NCBI GenBank assembly: GCA_937973555.1
Contig: CALJKL010000009.1
Coordinates: forward strand, 1 to 5,704
From: an uncultured Flavobacteriales bacterium
Lineage (GTDB): Bacteria > Bacteroidota > Bacteroidia > Flavobacteriales > Weeksellaceae
Reading direction: 5' to 3'
Length of the DNA stretch: 5,704 nucleotides
A program made the position numbers and the translations under genes. The stretch's first letter is position 1. The number at the start of each line of letters is the position of its first letter. The notes under the pieces were generated by a model. That model did no database searches, was not told where the DNA came from, and saw only the letters and a list, made by a program, of their open reading frames with translations. This document shows positions 1 through 5,704 of this stretch, piece after piece.

Positions 1-39
1 CTGACGGAAGCTGACCGCATTGGCGGGTTGCATCCCTGA
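1..39 (+). CDS. C-terminal end of an upstream gene (partial, 12 codons)
   Basis: Reading from base 1 gives LTEADRIGGLHP and then TGA at 37-39. Of the three plus-strand frames, one stops at 2-4 and another at 12-14, so this is the frame most likely to be the tail of a gene entering from the left. Function cannot be told from 12 residues. The stretch is clearly richer in G+C (24 of 39 bases) than the AT-rich genes after it, which may reflect a different or more strongly selected gene. It overlaps the next reading frame and ends in CCC-TGA, a sequence suited to +1 slippage. The call rests on elimination, not on homology. Confidence 0.45.
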   Translation: MTEADRIGGLHP

Positions 40-598
40 TTTTTTACAATTAAAATGTATCAAAGTGGCTTATACAAGCTGGTCGTTTACTGCGACACAA
101 ACCATTGGTGAAGAAAGTGTTGTTACCATAACAGCGGTTGTAACCGGAACGGATGTAGCCGTAACCCAAAGACGGGTTTACTTGCAGACAGCAAGCGGTG
201 AATTTTTAGTCCCTTCCGGCACAACAACTGATTATGTGCAATGGAGTATAAGTGCAGGTTCTATTGATATTGATTGTTTAGATAAAGATTATGGATTACG
301 GATAGTAGTAGAATGGCTTAATGTAAGCAACGTGGTTCTTTACGATTCCGAGCAGTATGTTGGTCTTACTTTATATAATGAAACATTCGATTACCAGACA
401 ACACAATTAATGGCTGCTAATCCGCTTTTGATTAATGACAACAACTTCTGGCCTAACAAATCAAAGTTAAGAACGCTGATAGACGCTGGCAATAATGCCA
501 TAAGTTTCGCCTCCGACTTGTATAACGCCCAACTTTGCTATGATGCGGCTACTGATTTAAGAACAAATGCTCAATATTTATTTAACGGAAATTCTTAG
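20..598 (+). CDS. Probable phage structural protein, beta-rich, unknown function
   Basis: I do not recognise a named family. Read from TTG at 20 the product has 192 residues. Residues 15 to about 120 alternate hydrophobic and polar residues as in an Ig-like or other beta-sandwich fold, with the segments VTQRRVYLQT and LRIVVEWLNV. The last 60 or so residues look helical. There is no signal peptide or membrane segment. The start is uncertain. No in-frame ATG exists near the 5' end and a stop lies at 2-4. The candidates are TTG at 20, overlapping the upstream gene by 20 bases, and GTG at 65, which has an AT-rich leader. Alternatively it has no start of its own and is made by frameshift from the upstream gene at 34-39. 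The gene ends at TAG 596-598, two bases before the next start. Position in a tight structural operon suggests a virion or tail-assembly role. Confidence 0.7.
   Translation: MAGCIPDFLQLKCIKVAYTSWSFTATQTIGEESVVTITAVVTGTDVAVTQRRVYLQTASGEFLVPSGTTTDYVQWSISAGSIDIDCLDKDYGLRIVVEWLNVSNVVLYDSEQYVGLTLYNETFDYQTTQLMAANPLLINDNNFWPNKSKLRTLIDAGNNAISFASDLYNAQLCYDAATDLRTNAQYLFNGNS
34..39 (+). promoter_or_regulatory. Candidate +1 programmed frameshift site (CCC-TGA)
   Basis: The upstream frame ends CAT-CCC-TGA-T. A proline tRNA on CCC can slip one base forward to CCT while the slow stop codon waits in the A site. Reading then continues GAT-TTT-TTA-CAA into the open frame that runs to 598. Listeria phage PSA is known to use +1 frameshifting at proline codons in its structural genes. 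Whether it happens here is inference: no strong stimulatory structure is evident. The nearest hairpin, at 66-81, has four Watson-Crick pairs plus two wobbles and lies rather far downstream. Confidence 0.3.
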
Positions 599-600
599 TT

Positions 601-1125
601 ATGGCCCTTACCACAGCCCAAAAATTAGATATTGCATCCATAAGTGAATATCTATGTTATGCTGATATTGCAAAAGGGGGGTTATACTTTAAAGGAATAG
701 ATAGGCAACTCCCGCTTAAAATATACAATATCCGTAAAAGTGTTGCGTATTGGTATGACTTAGACCCAAGTGATGATACACTTATAACAACATCTAATTA
801 CCTTATAGCCCTATGTGGTATATGGGGACTAAAAGCCCAAGAGATAGTTACAAGTGCAGGAACAATAGCATCTATTTCAGCAACCACACCCCCTACTCCC
901 TTGCAGTTTATAGTAGCGGCAAGTGGCACTACATTTATTGATGGGCAAAGTTCAGCAACCCTTACAAGTTTTATAGGGTATAACCTCCTTTTTGCAAGAG
1001 GTGGCATCCCGCAAAGTACCGTTTCCAGCGAACCAAGCTACTATTCATGGGATAAAAATACAGGCTCCCTTAATATATCTACCGCCGCAGGGCTTGGAGA
1101 ACTATTTCAAATATACCCAGTATAA
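601..1125 (+). CDS. Probable virion (tail or baseplate) protein, unknown function
   Basis: This encodes 174 residues starting at ATG 601, two bases after the preceding stop. Residues 1-85 look mainly helical and include SISEYLCYADIAKGGLYFKG and a hydrophobic stretch, NYLIALCGIWGLKAQEIV. A low-complexity Ser/Thr/Pro linker at about 91-100 leads to a compact beta domain at 102-174. That domain contains FIDGQ, a GYNLLFARGGIPQ segment at about 126-138, an aromatic SYYSWD motif and a final GELFQIYPV strand. From memory, similar C-terminal patterns occur in small structural proteins of Bacteroidota phages, but I cannot name a family. No signal peptide is present, unlike the fibre genes further on. 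The C-terminus looks complete, so the endonuclease gene that follows has not split it. The order (small structural proteins, then fibres) fits a baseplate, neck or fibre-attachment role, which is inference. Confidence 0.75.
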   Translation: MALTTAQKLDIASISEYLCYADIAKGGLYFKGIDRQLPLKIYNIRKSVAYWYDLDPSDDTLITTSNYLIALCGIWGLKAQEIVTSAGTIASISATTPPTPLQFIVAASGTTFIDGQSSATLTSFIGYNLLFARGGIPQSTVSSEPSYYSWDKNTGSLNISTAAGLGELFQIYPV

Positions 1126-1129
1126 AACA

Positions 1130-1738
1130 ATGAAAAAACTATCTAAAGGAGGAAACAATAGAAAAGGATATATAAAAAATGAGTACAATCATAACTTAGA
1201 ATTGTATGAAGTTAATGGGTATGAGTCCGAATATAAAATATCTAAGGAAGGTGTAGTTGTAAGTTTTTTAATCCCAAATAAACCACGAATACTTAGACAA
1301 AATAACATAAGAGGGTATAAGAGAGTTGTTTTGTGTAAGGGGGGCATCAAAAAACAATGGATGGTACATAGATTGGTTGCTTTACAATTTATACCAAATA
1401 CCGAAAATAAGCCACAAATAAATCATATAGACGGGAATCCATCCAATAATAAAGTAGATAATTTGGAATGGTGTACTATATCCGAAAATGCTATTCATGC
1501 TTTTAGGGTTTTGGGTAAGGTTAACCCATTAAAAGGTAGATTTGGTAAATTGCATCCTACTTATGGAAAAGGTGTACTTATTAGACCAAAATCAAGAGTA
1601 AAGTGTGATAATTTTGATATGGAATTTGAATCTATTAGCGAAGCGTCTAGAGCATTAGGAATACATGCTTCGCATATAAGTTTGGTATGTTTAGGGAAAG
1701 CCAATTTTGCTCATGGTTTATCATTTAGATATTTATAA
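1130..1738 (+). CDS. HNH homing endonuclease (NUMOD4-HNH-NUMOD1 type)
   Basis: This encodes 202 residues from ATG 1130, four bases after the previous stop. Residues 24-46 carry a NUMOD4-like motif (LYEVNGYESEYKISKEG, then VVS). The HNH core follows at about 78-124: HRLVALQFIPN (His80), INHIDGN (Asn98-His99), SNN at 105-107, NLEW at 111-114, and EN with His123. A glycine-rich NPLKG to YGKG stretch at 132-148 recalls NUMOD3 linkers. The C-terminal 45 residues, with SISEASRALGIHASHIS, look like a NUMOD1 DNA-binding helix-turn-helix. Such proteins nick or cut DNA at a recognition site and spread by homing. The key His and Asn residues are all present, so it is probably active. In the lines I counted, G+C is about 27-32%, against about 35-47% in the gene before it, which fits a separate origin. 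An upstream in-frame extension to 992 would overlap the previous gene by over 130 bases and is not credible. Confidence 0.93.
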   Translation: MKKLSKGGNNRKGYIKNEYNHNLELYEVNGYESEYKISKEGVVVSFLIPNKPRILRQNNIRGYKRVVLCKGGIKKQWMVHRLVALQFIPNTENKPQINHIDGNPSNNKVDNLEWCTISENAIHAFRVLGKVNPLKGRFGKLHPTYGKGVLIRPKSRVKCDNFDMEFESISEASRALGIHASHISLVCLGKANFAHGLSFRYL

Positions 1739-1739
1739 A

Positions 1740-3512
1740 ATGAAAAGAAGTTTAATTATATTATTTTTTTTATTATTTTACTCTTATAGTAAGGGACAAA
1801 CTTATCCAATAACTTCAAATTTAGGTGGGCCAACAACTAGGGTTACTATCCCTAACTATGGAGCACTAAATGGAGGTATAATTCCGCTTACCTTTTCGGA
1901 TACTTCTTCTGCAAATGCTGCGCTTACATACGGAAAGAATTATAATGGATTTATAATTTATACCCAAACACCCCAAGCTACTTGGTGGAGGCTTGCGGAT
2001 AGTTCTAAATGGGTTATGATTTTACCACAAGGAGGAGGAACACCAATATCAGGTCAAGCATGGATAAACCCCGGTAACTCAAATTTATTTACAGATGCTT
2101 CTTTGAACGGGGGATTTGGAACTCTCGGAAACAACGGCGTTTATTTCAAAACCAACGGAATAACAAGATTGTATTTAGATAGAAACGGGATAGCACCAGA
2201 AACGGGTACATCTGTGGGAATAGGAATTGATCCAGCCGATAGTAATAGAATAACTTATTTTAGTGGAGGTGGTGGTAGTACACCTACTTGGCAACAAACA
2301 CTAACAGCAGGAAGTACGTTAAATACAGATAATACAGTAGATGGAGGTGGGAATACATTTAATTTTGTTAATAACAATATTTTACAATTTGGCGCTACAT
2401 CTTCCGGGGCTGGTTCATTAATAAACATTGCACAAAATAGCAATGGTGGTTCGGTAACATCTAATATCGTATTAAATGATTCAATTTCTCTTACTACATC
2501 AACTGGTAAATACTATTTGTCAGGCGGAATATTAAATGTTGCTTCACAAAATAATTTATTAGGCATAGTTACTTCTACTGGTCAAGCAGGTAGGATAACA
2601 ATAGGTTCAGGTCTTTCTTTAAGCAATGGGGTATTAAGTAGCACAGTAACAGCGGGAGCCAACACAGCCCTAAGTAACCTTGCAAGTGTAGCAATAAACA
2701 CATCTCTTTTACCGGGAACTGATGATGGTGCGGCGTTGGGTTCTACCTCGAAAGAATTTAGTGATTTATTCTTAGCATCAGGTGGCGTAATTAATTGGGC
2801 AAATGGGAATACTACTTTAACCCAAACATCCGGGGCGTTAACATTAGGAGGGGCATTTTATGCTACATCTTCCGTTGCTGCTGGAACATATTTGTATGGC
2901 GGCGATAAATACAATACATATACAGGATATACGGGGGCGGTACTTGGGGGTATAACAACCCATGCTGTACTGGACTTTGTGGACAATAATTCAAGGATAG
3001 GAGAGTTTTATACCGATGCAAGTAATTTCAATTTCTTCACCGATGTAAGCAAGGGTATTGTTTTCTATGTTAATAATAGTTTTACGGCCCCTGCCCTGCA
3101 ATTTAGTTCGGCAGGCGCATTAAGATTAGGTTATCTTGGAGCAGGTGCATTAACAGCCGATGCTTCGGGTAATATTACAAGTGTTTCAGACGAAAGATTA
3201 AAGAATATTGAAGGCGGATACGGTGTAGGGTTATCTCAAGTGTATAAGATAAATCCTATTGTTTATAAATGGAAGCCCGAAACAAAATTAGATTCGCTAA
3301 ATAGTTATATAGGGTTCTCTGCTCAAAATATTGAATATGCTCTTGGTGAAAATGCGGTTGGCATTAACAGGGATGGTTATAAATCTATACAAGACAGGGC
3401 TATACTTGCAGCCCTTACCAATAGCATAAAAGAACTTAAAGACTTAAACGATTCCCAACAAAAAGAAATAGATGATTTGAAAAAAGAAGTTAAAAAATTA
3501 AAAAGGCTTTAA
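1740..3512 (+). CDS. Tail fibre protein with signal peptide and peptidase S74 chaperone domain
   Basis: This encodes 590 residues from ATG 1740, one base after the endonuclease stop. The upstream ATG at 1707 would bury the signal peptide and overlap the endonuclease. Residues 1-20 form a Sec-type signal peptide: K-R, a Leu/Ile/Phe core, then YSKGQ before Thr21. Residues about 65-95 form a small module ending in WWRLADSSKWV. Gly-rich linkers at 98-100 and 176-179 separate Gly/Ser/Thr/Asn-rich fibre segments, including TWQQTLTAGSTLNTDNT at 183-199 and NLASVAINTSLLPGTDDG near 313. The second is of a type I recall from Bacteroidota phage fibres. The S74 domain is at 483-590, with SDERLK (Ser483, Lys488), GFSAQNIEYAL at 525-535 and a coiled coil at 562-590. 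In this family the domain drives trimer folding and then cuts itself off before the serine. The role is probably host receptor binding. Secreted S74 proteins are also found in Bacteroidota chromosomes outside phages, so context decides the call. Confidence 0.9.
   Translation: MKRSLIILFFLLFYSYSKGQTYPITSNLGGPTTRVTIPNYGALNGGIIPLTFSDTSSANAALTYGKNYNGFIIYTQTPQATWWRLADSSKWVMILPQGGGTPISGQAWINPGNSNLFTDASLNGGFGTLGNNGVYFKTNGITRLYLDRNGIAPETGTSVGIGIDPADSNRITYFSGGGGSTPTWQQTLTAGSTLNTDNTVDGGGNTFNFVNNNILQFGATSSGAGSLINIAQNSNGGSVTSNIVLNDSISLTTSTGKYYLSGGILNVASQNNLLGIVTSTGQAGRITIGSGLSLSNGVLSSTVTAGANTALSNLASVAINTSLLPGTDDGAALGSTSKEFSDLFLASGGVINWANGNTTLTQTSGALTLGGAFYATSSVAAGTYLYGGDKYNTYTGYTGAVLGGITTHAVLDFVDNNSRIGEFYTDASNFNFFTDVSKGIVFYVNNSFTAPALQFSSAGALRLGYLGAGALTADASGNITSVSDERLKNIEGGYGVGLSQVYKINPIVYKWKPETKLDSLNSYIGFSAQNIEYALGENAVGINRDGYKSIQDRAILAALTNSIKELKDLNDSQQKEIDDLKKEVKKLKRL
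1764..1771 (+). repeat. Run of eight T within the signal-peptide codons of the fibre gene
   Basis: Eight consecutive T bases lie 24 bases after the fibre start codon, inside the hydrophobic core (codons for Leu-Phe-Phe-Leu). A change of one base would shift the frame almost at once. This is the longest single-base run I noticed in the window. It may simply reflect AT-rich codons for a hydrophobic stretch. Confidence 0.6.
3186..3203 (+). other. Predicted S74 autocleavage site and catalytic Ser-Lys pair
   Basis: These codons encode SDERLK, residues 483-488 of the fibre. In endosialidase-type chaperone domains the conserved serine and the lysine five residues later carry out cleavage just before the serine, after the trimer has folded. 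Both residues and the spacing are kept here. The prediction is a cut between Val482 and Ser483, releasing a 108-residue chaperone and leaving 482 residues including the signal peptide. Cleavage itself is inferred from the family. Confidence 0.8.
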
Positions 3513-3514
3513 TG
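3510..3514 (+). promoter_or_regulatory. TAATG stop-start overlap (translational coupling)
   Basis: The fibre stop TAA (3510-3512) shares its last A with the ATG of the tailspike-like gene (3512-3514). No Shine-Dalgarno sequence precedes the ATG; the upstream bases are A-rich (AAAAAATTAAAAAGGCTT). Re-initiation by ribosomes ending the fibre gene is the simplest way to start the next one and would tie the amounts of the two adhesins together. Confidence 0.7.
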
Positions 3515-5626
3515 AAATTATTGGTTATCCTGCTTGTTCCACTAACTTGTTTTTGTCAACAGCAACCGGGGCAGTCATTTGTTTATTCAAATTCCGGTTT
3601 TACTTGGTCAACTCTATATATATCAAAAGTTGATTCATTTGCCACCTGCTCTACTTTTAAAACAAATACAGTTGTTGTTACCGATAGCGTAAGAGGAGGA
3701 ACCTTTGTAAAGTATTCGGGTAATATGGCAGTAGATAATGGGATGATATTTTCGGATGCGACAGGGGGGAAATGGCTAAGACAGGTATCATCTGACTATC
3801 TTGATATAAGATGGTTTGGAGCAAAATCAGATGGAAGTGATACAAGGGATGCTTTTATAGCCGCTATAAATTCGGCGAAAGCAAACATGGCTTCTGTAAA
3901 AATTAAGTTCCCGCAAACGGAAGATAATAGTTACTACTACTTTTCAGATAGTGTAGCCATTGATAGCTACGTTGAAATATTCGGGGATGGACATGAAAGC
4001 AAATTGAAATTCGCTCAACATAAAAAAGGCTTTGTATTTACCTACCCAAATACCCACTATTCAATACTAAGAGATATTTATATTGCCAGCACTTCAAGTT
4101 CAGAAAGCCCATCAAATACATGGGATAGCAGTAAGCATGGAATTATTGTAAAATCCCCTGTATATTTTTCAAATATATGGGTTAACGGATTTGATGGATG
4201 CGGCATATACATAGTGAATGACCTGAACGGAGCAAACCCCGGAAACGCAAGTACATCAGTATTTAATTTATGCCACTCCTATTACAATTTACTTCATGGT
4301 ATTTATATACAAGGGGGTGACGTAAACGCAATGACATTTACTAATTGTGATATTGTTGGAAACGGGGGTGTAGGAATTTACGATAAATCATTTTTAGGCA
4401 ACCACTATTCCTATAATCATATTGCAAGCAATGGCTCCCCTGAACTTACAACACAAAGAGGACTGGTAAAAAAAGATGGTGTTGTTTATGCCTGCATAAA
4501 GGACACAACAAAAAATATAACCCCACCCAACGCAGCATACTGGCAAGTCGTTAATAATTCATGGATTGCTTACAACTCTGTTCAAACCTATGATGCAACA
4601 AAAACCTATTATGCAGTAGGAAGTATTATACTCGAAGGAAGCAATCAATATGGAACAATAATGGGTAACTATGTAGAAAGCGACCAAGCCCCCGGATATA
4701 TTGACCAAAACAATTTAAACATAAATAGTTCCTTTTTAACAAGGAACATAGCATCTACTACACTATACGCTAATCTTGGGAAGATAAAAACAAAATCCCC
4801 GTTTATTGGTGAAAAGGGAATTTCATCAAGCTGGCTTTATGCAGGGGATATGGATAGTTACATAGATGGCTATTCCACTTACCCAACTTATTCAGGAATG
4901 ATTGTTGGAAGTAATAATAAATCCGGGGTTGTAAAATTTTACGACAACTTCACCAACATAGGCCAGATATATACTTCTCCCAATTCCCTTAATACCTTTT
5001 TAGAAAGCGGTAAAAAATATGTAGTAACAGCAGATACAATAAACATGGTTGGTAAACTTCTTAATAATGGAAGTGAAATAACAGGCGGTGGAGGTGTTTC
5101 TCAGTCTGCATTAAATGATACTGCAACTAATTTAAGGGGAGCAATAGACACAAAACAAGATATTCTTGGAGCATCTTCTGTAACAAATTCTATGTTGGCT
5201 GGTAGTATCGCTACTTCAAAAATAACCAATTATACTGGTTATAGCATAAACGTTCAGGCCCTTACCAGCAGCCCCGCAGACGGCGCAACAGTTTATTTTG
5301 GTACATTACCCAAAGCCCCGGTAACAGCCGCCGCTACTTCAAAAATTTATATCCGAAAATCATGTACCCTTAAAATAGCGGAAATTTATTGTTTTTCAGG
5401 TACGGCGGGAACAAATGAATCTTGGAGCCTTTATGTACGGGTAAATAACACAACAGATAATTTGATAGCTACCGTTAGTGCCAGTGCAAGCGAAAGAATA
5501 TTCAGCAATACAGGGCTAAACATATCCCTTAATGCTGGCGATTACATAGAAATAAAGGGGGTTCAGCCTACATGGGCTACAAATCCATTGACTACAATTT
5601 ACGGGGGCTATTTGTATTTTGAGTAA
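3512..5626 (+). CDS. Tailspike-like beta-helix protein (pectate-lyase-like), secreted type
   Basis: This encodes 704 residues. Residues 1-15 are a signal peptide (MKLLVILLVPLTCFC, then QQQPG); PLTC does not fit a lipobox. Residues 50-92 form an N-terminal module with VTDSVRGGTFVKY and GGKWLR. WFGAKSDGSDTRDAFIAAI at 101-119 is the entry motif of the pectate-lyase-3 type beta-helix found in many phage tailspikes, in slightly altered form. Short beta-helix coils follow to about 400, for example HGIIVKSPVYFSNIWVNGF from 209, GIYIQGGDV from 263 and NCDIVGNGGVGIY at 278-290. Residues 315-348 look like an inserted small carbohydrate-binding type module. After GGGG (525-528), the LNDTATNLRGAIDTKQDIL (534-552) and NSMLAGSIATSKI (559-571) motifs resemble fibre trimer joints. 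Residues 574-704 form a final beta-sandwich-like domain. The likely role is binding or breaking down host surface glycan. No catalytic residues can be assigned, so enzyme activity is unproven. Confidence 0.85.
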   Translation: MKLLVILLVPLTCFCQQQPGQSFVYSNSGFTWSTLYISKVDSFATCSTFKTNTVVVTDSVRGGTFVKYSGNMAVDNGMIFSDATGGKWLRQVSSDYLDIRWFGAKSDGSDTRDAFIAAINSAKANMASVKIKFPQTEDNSYYYFSDSVAIDSYVEIFGDGHESKLKFAQHKKGFVFTYPNTHYSILRDIYIASTSSSESPSNTWDSSKHGIIVKSPVYFSNIWVNGFDGCGIYIVNDLNGANPGNASTSVFNLCHSYYNLLHGIYIQGGDVNAMTFTNCDIVGNGGVGIYDKSFLGNHYSYNHIASNGSPELTTQRGLVKKDGVVYACIKDTTKNITPPNAAYWQVVNNSWIAYNSVQTYDATKTYYAVGSIILEGSNQYGTIMGNYVESDQAPGYIDQNNLNINSSFLTRNIASTTLYANLGKIKTKSPFIGEKGISSSWLYAGDMDSYIDGYSTYPTYSGMIVGSNNKSGVVKFYDNFTNIGQIYTSPNSLNTFLESGKKYVVTADTINMVGKLLNNGSEITGGGGVSQSALNDTATNLRGAIDTKQDILGASSVTNSMLAGSIATSKITNYTGYSINVQALTSSPADGATVYFGTLPKAPVTAAATSKIYIRKSCTLKIAEIYCFSGTAGTNESWSLYVRVNNTTDNLIATVSASASERIFSNTGLNISLNAGDYIEIKGVQPTWATNPLTTIYGGYLYFE

Positions 5627-5627
5627 T

Positions 5628-5704
5628 ATGAAAAAACTGATTATAACCGTATTTATTTTTACCTTTGGAAAGTGTTATGGGCAGTGCGATACGACTAAAC
5701 TGGA
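5628..5704 (+). CDS. N-terminus of a third secreted-type protein (partial)
   Basis: ATG 5628 follows the previous stop by one base and stays open to the window edge, giving 25 codons. The sequence MKKLIITVFIFTFGKCYGQ followed by CDTTKL is a clear Sec signal peptide: two lysines, a Val/Ile/Phe core, and a cleavage-like YGQ. Neither Cys16 nor Cys20 sits in a lipobox. The position straight after two adhesin genes with the same kind of N-terminus suggests another fibre, spike or tail-tip protein, but the body of the protein is outside the window. Confidence 0.75.
   Translation, partial: MKKLIITVFIFTFGKCYGQCDTTKL

Noticed and set aside
66..81. Hairpin as frameshift stimulator or terminator
   Set aside because: Only four Watson-Crick pairs plus two wobble pairs with a 4-base loop, about 26 bases past the shift site; too weak to call.
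798..1007. Minus-strand open frame of 69 codons
   Set aside because: It lies wholly inside the 601-1125 gene, with no recognisable protein features; a shadow frame.
992..1129. Long N-terminal extension of the endonuclease frame starting at 992
   Set aside because: It overlaps the 601-1125 gene by over 130 bases and encodes no domain. ATG 1130 sits four bases after the previous stop and just ahead of the NUMOD4-like region.
1145..1152. Perfect Shine-Dalgarno-like AAAGGAGG
   Set aside because: It lies inside the endonuclease gene, after its ATG. No start codon follows at a useful distance: the next ATG, at 1179, opens a frame that stops after six codons.
1609..1616. TAATTTTG, matching the Bacteroidota -7 element TAnnTTTG (also at 2360-2367)
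   Set aside because: No TTTG element was seen at the expected distance upstream of the first copy, both lie inside genes, and chance matches are common in AT-rich DNA.
1707..1739. Earlier ATG for the fibre gene
   Set aside because: It would overlap the endonuclease end and put 11 residues in front of a well-formed signal peptide. ATG 1740 is better.
1126..1739. Group I intron carrying the endonuclease
   Set aside because: Flanks of 4 bases and 1 base leave no room for intron RNA structure, and both neighbouring genes look complete.
2255..2443. Minus-strand open frame of 62 codons
   Set aside because: It lies opposite the Gly-rich part of the fibre gene; its proline runs are just the reverse of glycine codons.
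3542..3553. Lipoprotein signal at Cys13 of the spike
   Set aside because: The residues before the cysteine are Pro-Leu-Thr, which does not fit a lipobox. Cleavage after Cys15, before the glutamines, is more likely.

Overview
The window reads as a piece of the virion-structure operon of a tailed phage or prophage infecting a member of the Bacteroidota. The support is indirect. The genes are AT-rich and packed head to tail on the plus strand. None has a convincing Shine-Dalgarno sequence. Secreted-type N-termini end in the 'xQ' cleavage style common in Bacteroidota (KGQ, CFCQ, CYGQ). The fibre modules are of kinds common in Bacteroidota phages. No lysis, integrase, replication, tRNA or rRNA gene is visible, so host genus and lifestyle cannot be given.

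Layout: (1) 1-39, the probable last 12 codons of an upstream gene, ending CCC-TGA. (2) About 20-598, a beta-rich protein of unknown function with no ATG start; it lies in the +1 frame relative to the upstream gene, so it is either a separate gene with a TTG or GTG start or a frameshift extension. (3) 601-1125, a 174-residue probable virion protein with a helical N-terminal half and a small beta C-terminal domain. (4) 1130-1738, a free-standing HNH homing-type endonuclease (NUMOD4, HNH and NUMOD1-like parts). (5) 1740-3512, a 590-residue tail fibre with a C-terminal peptidase S74 intramolecular chaperone. (6) 3512-5626, a 704-residue beta-helix tailspike-like protein with a separate C-terminal beta domain. 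(7) From 5628 to the edge, the first 25 codons of a third secreted-type protein.

Gaps are 1 to 4 bases, or a 1-base overlap (TAATG at 3510-3514), so everything is probably transcribed together from a promoter outside the window. There is no non-coding stretch of any size. The likely joint role is tail-tip and host-adsorption: two small structural proteins, then a run of receptor-binding or glycan-degrading adhesins. The endonuclease is probably a selfish insertion between the small structural genes and the fibre genes.

Three things stand out: a CCC-TGA +1 frameshift candidate at 34-39 with no good start codon for the downstream frame; Sec-type signal peptides on three adhesin genes in a row; and mix-and-match fibre modules, with S74 on one protein and an unrelated beta domain ending the next.
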